Shown here one piece after another: positions 12,757-23,586 of a DNA stretch of 64,000 nt. Numbering within the stretch: the stretch's first letter is position 1; each line of letters begins with the position of its first letter. The position numbers and the translations under genes were made by a program. The notes under the pieces are model-generated. The model saw nothing but the letters and a program-made list of their open reading frames with translations. It was not told where the DNA came from and did not search any database. Source of the stretch: Scytalidium lignicola (Eukaryota; Ascomycota; Leotiomycetes); assembly GCA_002812745.2 (NCBI GenBank), contig NCSJ02000234.1, positions 1-64,000 on the forward strand. The letters run 5' to 3'.

Positions 12757-13816
12757 TCAAAATGGCATCCGCTTCATCTCGTCCAGCGTCCAATGTTTTC
12801 TCATATTAGCAGCCCCGAGCGTCTTAACCTCCTGATCTAAATGCTTCCAGAGCACATCTCCCCAAGTATCCATCTGCTCCTTCAAAACGTTCAAATCCAA
12901 TTCCGTCTCCTTTTTCAAGCACTTGGTCAAGTAATCCTCGAAATCATGCAATCCCTTGTGGATCTCGTCATGCTGTCTCAACAACTCTGCTCTGTTCTTC
13001 CCGGCCTTAAACTCAGGCATCTTGCGCGCAAGCACGGGGAAGATATGCTCCTCTTCTACGCTGTGGTGCAGGGTCAAATGCGAGACGAATTGGAGACCCA
13101 TGTTTATGAATTGCTTTAGGGAGATGCCCTGAGGACGGCGGTGGTCGACGCAGGATTTATACATGAGGTCCCAGGTATGACGGAAATGGTTGTGCTGTTT
13201 GGTGGGGGAGAAGAGGCAGGTATAGTTAGTTCAATGTTCTAGTTTCTAGGTTTATTTTTTTTTTTTTNTTTTGGTTTTTGGATTTTCTTAGGAAGTTCAA
13301 TTGGGCCCGGGAAAGGGGGAAGAAGAGACTAAGGAGCTTGCAGCAGGAACTTACAAAGTATTCCATGTGCTCCGCCATACTGTTGTAGGTACGGAAATCT
13401 GCAGCTGATAATCTGGGAAGCGACTCCTCCTCAATGTCCTCCGTCTTCTTCCTGGTTTCCTCTGCCTTCGCTGCCGCTGCCGCTGCAGCTAATTCTTCAG
13501 GACATTCATCAGCCCCCTTTACTTTGTCCTTGGATTCTGTATCTGCCATGGTGTATTGTCGAGGGGTTTCTGGAGCGTCTGGTAGTAGCTCTGAGGGTGA
13601 AGCAGCAGCACCACCTGCGGCGGCTGGGAAGGTGCTGGAAAAGTTCCTTCGTGAATTGCACGAGGGGTACTCTAATGCTTGTGGGATTGAGAAAGTAGCT
13701 CTGTGGATATTACGCAGTGCTTGGACTTGGACTTGGACTTGTGCTGCGCGGACGAGGATGGTCGGCGACTGTCGAAGGAGAGGTGGTAGGAGGATGGCGA
13801 GGAAGATGGGCTTCAT
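12757..13816 (-). CDS. Hemerythrin HHE cation-binding domain protein
   Basis: Predicted di-iron hemerythrin-like protein of unknown substrate; such proteins bind oxygen or iron. Two exons (13816-13355, 13194-12757) joined across a 160-base intron give 299 residues. The HHE domain begins at MAEHMEYF-HNHFRHTW and continues through LTLHHSVEEEHIFPVLARKMPEF, LLRQHDEIHKGLHDFEDYL and LWKHLDQEVKTL, supplying the expected spaced His and Glu ligands. Residues 1 to about 95 are Arg/Ser/Ala/Leu-rich with few acidic residues, resembling a mitochondrial targeting sequence. A second Met (MADTESKDK, codon starting at 13549) could be an alternative cytosolic start. The intron contains an N in a T run. Confidence 0.88.
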
Positions 13817-15356
13817 CTAATATCTATATTATTTCATTTCATTTCGTGACATGGGGTGAATTGAATTGAATTGAATTGAATTGAATTGAATTGAGATAGG
13901 AAAGAAGCAATGAATAAAAGCAAAGAAAGAACCGAAAAGTGCTGAAGTGATTGACAGTATAATTATTTCTTTATTTTGGGGGGAGTTTCTTATCNTTTTT
14001 TTGGCCCCGCGGGAGCCCTCTCGGACGAGGCTGCGGAGAGAGATTTTTGGGCCTGATTATTCATTTTCTGGGTTTGATCGATAAGCTAAGTTGATGCCTG
14101 AGATGGAATCCTCAGGTGTGAAAGGGGATCTTTTTTCATAGCGGTAATTTACTTTGCNGGGGGGATGGAGTGCTATGAATGAATACTGCAGCTCCCATTC
14201 ATCGAGTAGCTTCGAGTCTATAAATACACACTCTTCATGCTATTGGGCTGAAGGAGTACTGTATGAGGGCACAATATAGGTATAATTTATGCGTTTTAAG
14301 TCAATCTATCAAGCGGTACGGACCCTGTTCCTGCCGGTTCGTCACGATCCCGTCTTTTAGGAGTGTGGCTTCAGTGTAAAGCCATATGGTTGTTATTTTG
14401 CCGATTTGGAAGTTCTTTTTATGTCTTAAACGGGGTTGCTTCTATGTAGTGTGTAAAACGTTACCCTTCAGCCTATCTATCTAGTCTAAGCCGATGGACC
14501 TCTTATCTGAGTTGACTTTGGGTGTGGTATAATGTTCGTAAGACATACCACAGCTTGGCAGGAAAAGCTTAAATCTGGAAGATCTTCTATGAAGCAAGAG
14601 CTAGTCGTATCTCCGTACTTTCTATGATTAATTTCCTGTTGGCTGTTGTGGATCTCAGCCAAAAAACCGTTGTGGCTTAGGCGCGATGTCGCGATGGTGA
14701 TGCGATGGAGGGGTCTCATTTGTTGGTTTGTTTCCAGGGGGCAAAAGGCAGACTGACGTCAAGAGCGAGTTAGAATGGTGCAAAAATAATATAATAAAAN
14801 TTTTTTTTAATCTTTTCATTTCTTAGTTGTTGAACTTGTAATGAGGTGGGAAAGTAGCATTGATAATACAAAGGACAGTGGTTATTATATAACTGAGAAG
14901 TCCTGTGGAAAGTTAAGATGGGCTTTAACTTCCAGAAATTAAGGAATAATTACTGTGAAGATTTGTTGATTGATTGCCAATATTAATTTTTATTTTTACA
15001 AAAGTTGGGAAATAATAGACATGGTCACAATGGCCATGCATCAGGAGCTGAAAGTTGAGACGCAGCCAGACGGAGACAGAGGGGCTGAAACGTGGGACAA
15101 ACTGTAACGTTCGCATCACCGATCACAAATTCGAAGCACAGTAGCAATAATTGAAGCGGAATTAGACGGGAAAACATTTCTTGCATTGAATTAGAATTAA
15201 CCGCAACCGCGAACAAATTCCACCCGCACGCATCGAAAACCCTCCCGAGCTAAAAGCTAAGACGTAAATGGTAATGTGTAGAAAGAGAGACCGTTTCCTT
15301 CAGCGAAGTGAGGGCCCGATCCTCCCCTGGGTATCGTATCGTCATCATCAATCCGT
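13817..15356. other. Gene-free intergenic region
   Basis: About 1.5 kb upstream of the hemerythrin gene and downstream of the cysteine-rich peptide gene. It is AT-rich, with three Ns next to homopolymers (13995, 14158, 14800) and a pentanucleotide microsatellite at its left end. Only short, unrelated open frames are present. Confidence 0.55.
13858..13892. repeat. (GAATT)7 microsatellite
   Basis: Seven perfect GAATT units followed by a partial unit, just upstream of the hemerythrin-domain gene start on the opposite strand, probably in its promoter or leader. Confidence 0.95.
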
Positions 15357-15842
15357 CTAGCAACAGCACTCGAGACATTCGAAGCAGGCGAGACCGGCGC
15401 AGCTATGGGGAAGATTCGACGTTAGCAAAGATACTCATGCAGTGGTGCTTACTGTGCTTTATAGCTGCAGCAAACTAACAAGCTTTCCACTATCATCGCC
15501 ACCACCAAATGCCTCGGTTTCAGGCGAAAAGATGAAAGTATGAAGGTGGATGAGATAGCAAAAAGAGTGTGAGCATGGAGACGGATTAACTTACAGACCG
15601 CAGCAGATATCACCACCCTCACCACCTCCACGCATGCTCACTGGCTCTGGGGTCATGTTCTCAACTGGGCGCTGTTGATGGTTAGCATGTTCTATGTTGC
15701 TCTCGGAATACAGCGAAGGCTGGGAGAGAAAGAAAAGCGGGAAAAGGAAGACACATACTGGTTGCTCAGAGCTGATGCGAGCGGCATTCTCGACGCTGGG
15801 CATCTGCTGAGATTGAGGCTGGGTGGTTTCTGGAGCAGGCAT
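15357..15842 (-). CDS. Small CYSTM-type cysteine-rich membrane peptide
   Basis: 68-residue protein assembled from three exons (15842-15759, 15671-15595, 15402-15357). The first half is Gln/Pro/Ser-rich. After MRGGGEGGDICCG it ends in a compact Cys-rich segment (GLCAGLACFECLECCC). This architecture is that of the fungal CYSTM family of small tail-anchored, palmitoylation-prone plasma-membrane proteins linked to stress resistance in other eukaryotes. The MRGGGEGGD signature is, from memory, common in ascomycete homologues. The first intron has a GCTAAC branch. The second intron is about 190 bases and could hide an alternative splice form. The function here is inferred from the family only. Confidence 0.82.
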
Positions 15843-17694
15843 TTTGGCTAAGATGAAGCTGGAGATGGAATTGATGGAATGAAAGGATTTGGTTTATGAA
15901 TTGGGATTATTGTACGTTTTTTTAATGTAAACGGGAGGAAGAGAACACGAGGGAGCGGGATGCTAGGGGGGGCCTTTTATTTATTATTCCTGCGCCCATT
16001 ACGCAGTGTGCAGTGAACCAAAGCGCTGCTAGAGAGGACCGGGGCGCAGCAGCACTCCCCCTTCCCTGACGCGCCCTTCTCTCCCCTTCTCACTTTCTCA
16101 CTTTCTCACTCCACCACTGACTGGCTGACTTGCAACCATCCGGCTACATCGCATGGAAGTCATTGGCTCCTGGCCGGGCGTCTCACATCCCCCATGAAAT
16201 CGAAATGAGCCAGGACGAGCCACAGCACAACGGGCCACAGGGCTTCGGGTTGGCTCAGCCGGTCTAGTAAAGATATGCTCGAGGTGTATGCAAGAGATAA
16301 TTGCGATGGTCATGCATATCTTTCTTCTTTCTCTTGCTCTCAGTTCGAGAAAGAAGAGGCCTTCCATCCGAACTACTCTGTACAGTAAGGAAGCTCAATA
16401 TTACAGTACAGAGTTCCTTTCTCCTGCTCCGCTCTAGCTTCTAACTACTAATACTAATCCTACACGAGTGCAGGCCAACGAAACATCCAAACCCGGTAAT
16501 TTTCGGATCGTCACTACTACAGTACAACACCACAGCTGAAAGCTGCGTTTCGTGGTCGGAGGCGCCAGAACTGGTCCCCATATATTGATTACTGTACGAA
16601 CTGTATTATACCGGTACAGTAGAAGCACTGTATCCGCTACGTGCATCGTCGCAGCAGCTGGATACGTTCAGCGTGGTTCGTCTGCTGACGTCTTTGAGTG
16701 AAAGGCCAAGAGGCTACAGACTCTTAAGTACGGTTAATACCACTAAATTTGGCACTCAAGCTCCCTCGACCTACGCCACGGTTCCTCTTTTGGAGCTTGT
16801 TTCTTCGTCACAGGCCCCTGATTTTCCAAGCTTGGCGATCTTATCTTTGTGCAGGTAGGCGGTGAGCCGCTGCCCTGCGAGCGGCATTATTACTGCTTTC
16901 ATTAATTATTATTCTTCTGCTGCTCGAGGACACAAAGTCCTGAGCTACAATTAGGAAATCAATCACAAAACAGCTGCATAATCCATAATAGGCAATACCT
17001 CTCGCCATGTAAATGACGCAGAAAGAAGAAATACAGAACATTTCCACTCATTGCTACCGTACTTCCTCCACCCGAGGTACTTCGTACGTACAATATTACT
17101 GTAGTACCACTACGCGCTTTAAACTGGCCCAACCTGTTTCTTACTCATCTCATCCTAGCACTCCCTGCACCAACTAATCATCCATCTCTTTCTTCTACTT
17201 GGCAGCGGCAACTCCTCCCGTCTTACATAGTAAGCTTAGCCATGCTTTGTTTGGCTCCCATACGCGCGCGACTTTAAAATAATAATACAGTAAGATTGGC
17301 CTGTTCATGTGCACTTGAAACAGTTGGTTTGAAAGAGCCAGTACTGTACTGTACAGCATTACTATTCGGACGACATTGACATTATCTCATGGAGGTACGC
17401 CAACGCAACTCACCCTTCTCCAGCCACTCAGCCTCTGTAAGGATACGCGGCCTTTCCAATGAACACGTACGGTCGGGACTAGCTTTTCTCCGCTGAGGCG
17501 TTTTCAAAAATGCTGGTAGATCCTTTTCATATTTGATACGTTTGCATTGAGATAATTACAGTGGAGAAACAGAGGTGGTGTATGCATGATATCTTCTAGT
17601 GGCTGTGGCTATGGCCGTTGTTGTGGCTGTGGCATTCCTTGCTAGTTAATTAAAAAAGGTGTTTTTCTATTTCACTTATCTCAACCAGTTCTAT
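15843..17694. other. Gene-free region with TACTGTA/GTACAGTA motifs
   Basis: About 1.85 kb between the cysteine-rich peptide gene (upstream side) and the 3' end of the A49 gene. No coding frame is supported. The region holds repeated TACAGTA/TACTGTA/GTAC words at about 16380, 16403, 16507, 16590, 16615, 17100 and 17345, and one clear inverted repeat. Confidence 0.55.
16374..16415. repeat. Imperfect inverted repeat (15-base arms)
   Basis: Arms 16374-16388 and 16401-16415 match in 13 of 15 positions as inverted copies of ACTCTGTACAGTAA, with a 12-base spacer. It lies in the promoter-side region of the cysteine-rich peptide gene and could be a protein-binding site or a hairpin. Confidence 0.75.
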
Positions 17695-19174
17695 CTACCT
17701 CCTCCGCACAAAGTTGACTTCGGGAAACTTCAGAGGCACCCTCAACTTTGCGAATTTGTGCTGTGCGGCAGCTGGCTTCTCCAATCCCCGAGCTATCCTC
17801 TTGGCCTCTGGCATTGCTGTAATCGTAGCTCCCACCTCTTTGAAGTACTGCTGCATTGGCTTCATCTCCAACTGCAGCTCATCCTTGAACATGTAAACGT
17901 CCGTTTCGAAGTTATCTAGCACTAGTGCGAGTGCACACGCATGTGTGATCAAGAGGTCGGCATGGAACCGACTCATACGAGACCCATCTGAGAATCTTCG
18001 TCGAATGCTTTCTAATACCGCCTCCGGAACATCACCCAGTGCTTTCTTTAACTCTGGTCTCTTGGGGAGAAACCTCTCTGATCGGTTTGGTTTCGCACTT
18101 GTGTAAAACTTTAGTAGACAAAATAGATATCGAAGCGCTCTGAGTCTTCGTGCATCCTGAACCAAAAGTGAAATTCGTTCTGCAACGAACCGGGACGGGA
18201 GTACCACTTCCTTCTTATTTTTAACTTTCTCCTGCCATTCCAACACGGGAATGAGCTTGAGTATATCTTCACCAATCAAGCTGTCCAGAGTGTAGACGTC
18301 CTTGGGCTCTTGAGCATCAAAGTTTGCTACTGGACGAGGCTTCGCTGCATCTGCCTCTCGAGCCAACTGATCCCTTGTGGCCATTTCAGCTGTAGCTTCT
18401 GCCATGGATGCCATTATAGCAGATGCCGTAGAGTCTAATTTTGCAGGTTGCCCTTCGGCCCTCCGAGCAGCCCTTCCGGGTGCAATAGCATTCTCTGTAA
18501 CTGACGCAATAGCCTTTCGTGCCTTCTTTGTACCGAAAGTCTGACCAAGGTCGTTGCGAAGTTCTCTAGTGTTCTAGAAAAGTCACTGTTAGATGATATT
18601 GTTCATTTGACGGCAATTTGATTTTGATCCTACGTACCTTTGCAGACTCTTCTTCGGGCGGAGCTGCTTGTGATTTCACTAACCCCCTCACTGTCATCTT
18701 CCTTGCCTCCATGAGCTCAAGCTCTCCCGTCTCAGGATTGTAGACGCCAACATAATGTTTTAGAAACGAATCCGTTTTAGAGGCCTGTTCTTCTCGCGCT
18801 ATATAATCGATTTTAGGGTGTGTGTTTGAATGAAGAAGGAGTTCGGAGTTTGTAATCTTGCTGCTTCGTCCAGGCTTCGCGGATACGTTCTTGAGGGGCT
18901 TTGAATAGGGTTTAAAGGATATGGCTGTCGGAGCAGCCAAACCAGGCATTGATGCTGCTATCGTTAGACATCCTTCTAGGAGTTTCCAATTAAATGGGGC
19001 GATAAAATCCACATCCTGCAACTGCGCAATCTCCTACATACCTATAACTGGGGCCAAGCTCTCTGTATTGTGAAGCTTGATCTTGATGGTCCGATCATTC
19101 TCAACTGCGACCTTTTTGCTAGGTTTCGAGGACCCATCAGTGTGTCTCTTTCTTTTCTTGACTTCTTCTGGCAT
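17695..19174 (-). CDS. RPA49: DNA-directed RNA polymerase I subunit A49
   Basis: Polymerase I-specific subunit that, with A34.5, forms a TFIIF-like dimer and has a TFIIE-like tandem winged helix. Three exons (19174-19042, 18957-18638, 18573-17695) give 443 residues. The N-terminal dimerisation region contains the IDYIAREEQ and KHYVGVYNPETGELELMEA signatures. A linker (AGKARKAI-like basic segment) leads to the C-terminal winged-helix region (VYTLDSLIGEDILKLIP, LPSRFVAERISLL, RYLFCLLKFYTS). The first 20 residues are very basic (KKRKRH), probably nuclear targeting. Length is normal for the family. Confidence 0.93.
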
Positions 19175-19901
19175 TGTGTAAATCAATCGACAGGCAATTC
19201 TTGTATCTAGGAGGCAGAGGTTGGGAGGCTAGGATAGTGGATGTCCGACAAATTTCCAAAAGTTTTCTGCCCGCTGGTGAAGGCGGTGAGCGATTGGGCA
19301 ACACAACGCACACTTAGAGAGGCCCATTACGATAACCTCACCTAACTACTAACCCGATTTCCTAGGTTAGGTTGTTAATAATTCAAGGGCGTCCTGGTGG
19401 CTGGTGTAACAAATTTTAGATGGGTATTTTACAAATGGGCTTAGAAACTGGGGTGCGATTCATTTATAAAAAAGGTTACATAAGGTTGAGGAATGGAGCC
19501 GATCTTCTGGCCTTCACAAACATATTGATAAATTTATGGAAGCGAAACTTCTTTTTTCATTCAGTAGTTGAAGTTGATGGTAGCAAGTATCTGCGGCAAC
19601 CCTCTTTCCACCACTTCTTTTTTCAAGTACGCTCAACTGACATGGCGACAGTGACTTGACCGGTTCTGCTTCCTTCCAATTCATCCCACCAAAGGCCAGT
19701 GTCTGCACGTCATCAGACTGCTCTATCCTAGAACACCCACCCTGCCTGTGTACTGAATGGTAGTCCCAAACCGTCCCTGAGATGTGGAATGCTGAAATAG
19801 GCGTAGACGTTGATGCGAGAGATGGTGCAGGCTTGGAGGTTATGTTGTCATGGTATCGTGATTCGAGAGGCAAGAGAAACCGAGATCGACATGTTGTGAG
19901 T
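19175..19901. other. Intergenic region between A49 and eL41
   Basis: Contains the A49 promoter (right after the gene start) and the 3' untranslated region of the eL41 gene. No further coding frame has family support. Confidence 0.5.
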
Positions 19902-20035
19902 TTACTTGCTGTATGAAGGTCAGTAAAAAACTCCGTATGAACCACGGGCTCAAGGTCAACTTACGATCTGGCTCTAGTCTTGCGGCGCTTACGCTTGAGT
20001 CTCCTGACTCTCTTCTTACGCCACTTCGCTCTCAT
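19902..20035 (-). CDS. RPL41: 60S ribosomal protein eL41
   Basis: The 25-residue, almost entirely Arg/Lys ribosomal protein that bridges the two subunits. Exon 1 (20035-19965) encodes MRAKWRKKRVRRLKRKRR followed by KTRAR and two thirds of a Ser codon. A 56-base intron (GTAAGT donor, CTGAC branch, ACAG acceptor) separates it from a 7-base last exon (19908-19902) that completes Ser-Lys-stop. The spliced product matches the eukaryotic eL41 consensus in length and ending. It is too short for most ORF searches. Untranslated upstream exons are likely in the 300 bases before the start. Confidence 0.95.
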
Positions 20036-20841
20036 TGTCGAAAACTTGAGCTAATGGAGGGGTCAGTTAGCATAACTTTGACATAACTCGAGGAGCTAAT
20101 AGCCCGGTCGACCATCTTCCTGAGTAATTGATTCTCCGGGATAAATAATCCAAGATAGCAAACACAATTGGAACATGCTGTTAGACCACAGTGTCATCAA
20201 GCAATGAGGGGTAACACTTACTCGTCGACAGTGTTGAGTTGTAGTGAGGTGAGGAGGGGAAGTCAGCTCGAGGTTTCGCGATACAATATGTATTCCGTTA
20301 GCGTGGCATAGGGTTGCCGCCCTGTTTAACCTGAGGCACGCCACAATGATGTAAGTATTAAAATCCTAAGGCAGCGATGTATCATCAGCCTCGCCTTGTG
20401 TTTCGGTGTTGAGCTTTCATAAGTTTGATCAACCATTGCGGGAGTAATATCTCCTATGGGTATGCTTGAAAATAAATTTATCTTTCGCATATCACTCAAA
20501 CCACTACAGTGTGGACGTCTTTATGGTTAACAAACAATGTTTCTTTCATTCTTGTTTTCAACTGTTATGGGTTGAACAGTGGATGAGCTGCTATGGACAA
20601 GCCTATAATTAATTGGACTGCGTATCGATTCTAATGATTTAGGTGTCATGTGAAATAATATACTTCTTTCTCTCTTCAACTAATTCATGTATCATCGAAG
20701 TGCTTTCCCTCTTTGTGTCATTTGAATCGCCATGTTTTATCGCCATTATCTTTGTCTGGAAATTGCATTTATATTGTGCCTCTGTTTTTAAAGTATAAGA
20801 AACTAGATTGATATAGTGGGTTATTTATACAACTAGCTAAC
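20036..20841. other. Intergenic region with eL41 promoter/leader
   Basis: About 800 bases between the divergent eL41 and Zn-cluster-like genes. It should hold the eL41 promoter and leader and, on the right, the AT-rich upstream region of the next gene. I looked for snoRNA boxes here and saw no convincing C/D pair. Confidence 0.45.
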
Positions 20842-21477
20842 ATGAATACTTCAAATCCCCAAGTGAAGATGAAAAGAAAACCTGCTTTCACAATTGACTT
20901 GCCCAAGTTAGCTGGATACGGTTATGATCCAACAGATACAAATATCTTAAAAACCTGCTAATATCAACTAGATCCAAAGGATAAATTTCTCAGTATAGCT
21001 AAACGTATAGCCAAAGGTCGTGCATTGAAACGCTGTCTACAATGTTTTTTAAAGGGCTTAAGATGCTCTAAAGAGTCGAGAACGAATGCTGATCCGTGTC
21101 TACGTTGCACTAAAGACGGCGAGGATTTTTGTATTCTACGAAACCCGAATGCCGAAATTGACTATGAAAACGAGAGAATATTAGAAAAAGTAACCTGGTA
21201 CGCAATTGGGAAGACAGAGGAGGAGGTCTTTGACAGAGTAAAGGAGCTTGTTGACGAGCATAAGGATATGACTAAAACAGCATGCATGCTACCTCCGCAG
21301 CCGCCAAATGCCAGAGAACTCTTAATCCCGATGATTAAAAGAATTCATGACGATATTTTGAACGAACTTCCCTATGGCTTTACAGAGGGTCTTAACCGAT
21401 GGCAATTAGATAAATTAGTATCGAGTTTATTTCCCCTTACTCTGGGAGAGAAAGGACTTAAACAGAACAGAATCTAG
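20842..21477 (+). CDS. Orphan protein with Zn2Cys6-like cysteine cluster
   Basis: 194 residues from exons 20842-20920 and 20972-21477. The 51-base intron is recognisable by a branch (CTGCTAAT) and a CTAG acceptor; read through, it would place a stop codon in frame. Residues about 45-80 contain CLQC-FLKGLR-C followed by CLRC-TKDGEDF-C, i.e. spacing C-X2-C-X6-C-X10-C-X2-C-X7-C. This resembles, but does not exactly match, the fungal Gal4-type binuclear zinc cluster. The rest is charged and helical, without a recognisable regulator domain, and the protein is far shorter than typical Zn2Cys6 activators. I do not recognise a named family. It converges on the RAI1 gene, 132 bases away. Confidence 0.72.
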
Positions 21478-21609
21478 ACCAAATGAAAGTTTGTTTAAAT
21501 ATACAATAACATATTACCTTTTGATAGGCCTCCAATAGACACCAAGATGGCCAAATTAATTCTCGTTTTGACGAAAAGGACCGAGAACGTATCTAACGAG
21601 GCTAAATTT

Positions 21610-23377
21610 TTAATGCAAATCTTTATCTGAGGCGGATTTCTTCTCACTCATTAAGAGTTTTATCCGCCAGTTAATAAACTCATCAGAGATGATGTCACCG
21701 TGACCTGTCTCTTCAACCTGCTGAATCTCAATTACCGGTGACGCCTCTCTCCTTCGGATTTTCCAGACCCCATCTCCTTTGATAGTCTCCCTTAGAACTA
21801 TCTAAAGTTAAAATCTTCCTTACTCTTAAACTTTGAGTAGAACTTACAGTCTAAGAATGCTGCAGCAAAATTGATACACATATTTCCATCCCAAGTGCCT
21901 CTGCCTCTCCTTTTCACATTGCTAGGTATCATGGCGGTTTCAATTTCCTCTATTCGTTGTAAAATACCATCTTGACTGCGGAAGCCAACAATGATCTTTG
22001 GTACACCGAGTAGAAATGACTGTATCCAAAACTTCATGAGCTTCCGTTCGAATGAAATCATATCTCTGTCGTTTCTGATCTCGGCACTTGTTTTTAGCTC
22101 AATCCAATTTGCTGGCATACCATCTGATGGTTTCTCATCCCATACTAAAACAAATTAGCAGAATAAGGGATGCAATCATGGTACACAGAGAAACAAACTC
22201 ACCTCCGTCAACCTCGCCACCAATAACAATTGACGTATTTCCAATCCCCGTACGTACAACAGAGCAGTACTGTGCGTGATTGTTAACAATCTCATTTTCA
22301 CGACGTTCGATATAGTCTCGAGATGTTTCATCCCAAGTGGCTGGGAGCAAGGATAATGTTTCGAACTTGTAGCCTGGATGCCGTTAGCAGCTAGAGAATG
22401 GAATATGGATAAGGTACTGACCCCAGTAGCTCATCATATCTCGAGATGGTCTTCCTCGCTGAGGTGCTTGCTGGGATTGGCGAGCTTGTGATCGAAGCTT
22501 GTAACTGTGGTTTTCTTCGATAAAACTGGCGATTTTAGTATTGGAAGTTGAAAAATGTGTTTTAGACCATACATGGTACCCTTCATATTTATCAGCATAG
22601 GAGTAACTTTGAGATGATTAAGGTTGTCCCACTTGATATAGAGTGGCATTCATCTCAAATCTTGGGGTTTCAAGTCAGCATCTGAGAACTCCGAAAAGGC
22701 AAGCTGACCTACCCATCTCTATCACTGAATATAGATCCCATGATCTGTGGTGCCAATCAGATTTCGTAAATAGCGAATTACAAGGAGCTTAGACCATACC
22801 TTGCTCATCATGCCGCGCCAAGTAATGACATCTGCCTCCACTTTCTTTCCAGTACTTTGCTCATGAGCAATAATAGTTTTTAGTAAACTATCAAGGTGTT
22901 CGTCTGGCGTGTCATTAAGTTTTCGAAAAGTCTCAAATCCTTTGGAGAGATCGGCTCCAAGACTTGGCGGATAATAATACTTAATTCCCGAGTTGTCCAA
23001 TCGAAATTCATGATTTTCATCGTAAGAAAAACATGTCATCTCCTGAGTGAAGTCATGTTAGCAATTGTAGAAGTAGCGATGCGTAACGATATAAAAATCA
23101 AAGGACGCAGCCTCGGAGAAGGGACACAACTGAATAAGATTTAAGGCAAGCGGTTCATAAGACAGGATTGAATCAAGAGTGGTGATATTGAAATATCTCT
23201 CAGTTTATGACAAACAAAATATAACCAGCTCAATATGGCGTATTGTAAGAAAGATATTCATGGGGACAAAACAGCAGAAAGAACATGATACACTACCTTT
23301 GGGCGCCGAATTGCAGCGCTCGCACCCACAAAGCGACCAATGGGTTGAATTTCAAAAATCCTATTCATATTTAACAT
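21610..23377 (-). CDS. RAI1: Decapping nuclease Rai1 (DXO family)
   Basis: Partner of the nuclear exonuclease Rat1 that removes faulty 5' ends (pyrophosphohydrolase/decapping). Nine exons: 23377-23297, 23042-22800, 22744-22713, 22660-22633, 22580-22573, 22525-22422, 22373-22203, 22144-21848, 21797-21610; 383 residues, family-normal. Conserved blocks appear in order only after splicing: RRPKEMTCFSYDENHEFRLD, YYYPPSLGADLSKGFETF, TWRGMMSKIM, GFEMNATLYQGTIFIEENHSY, MMSYWGYKFETL, GGEVD (metal-binding acidic residues), WIELKTS (catalytic Glu/Lys), FWIQSFLLGVPKIIVGFR, TWDGNMCINFAAAFLDFLR. Exon 5 is only 8 bases but is needed to keep the conserved GTIFIEENH frame. The first intron (254 bases) is the longest. 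The start could be either of two nearby Met codons (23377 or 23368). Confidence 0.92.
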
Positions 23378-23586
23378 GCTTTAACGGTGACATATTGAAG
23401 AATTCAGAGCTCAGCTTTCCTGGAAACTAGGAAAATGTAAAGGAAGATACTGTGGCCAGCGGGTCTCAAGACAATATTTAGAGAAGCGAGCCTCGCGTCA
23501 AAGCCTCGCGGAAAGGCTTGGTTGCCCCGTGAGAAAAATACGCAACTACAGCAACACTTTGTATTTAGTCTCTCTATTTGCGCGCA

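Noticed and set aside
20180..20200. TTGATGA C-box-like word upstream of eL41 on the minus strand
   Set aside because: No CTGA D box at a suitable distance and no rRNA-antisense stretch that I could recognise, so I do not call a snoRNA.
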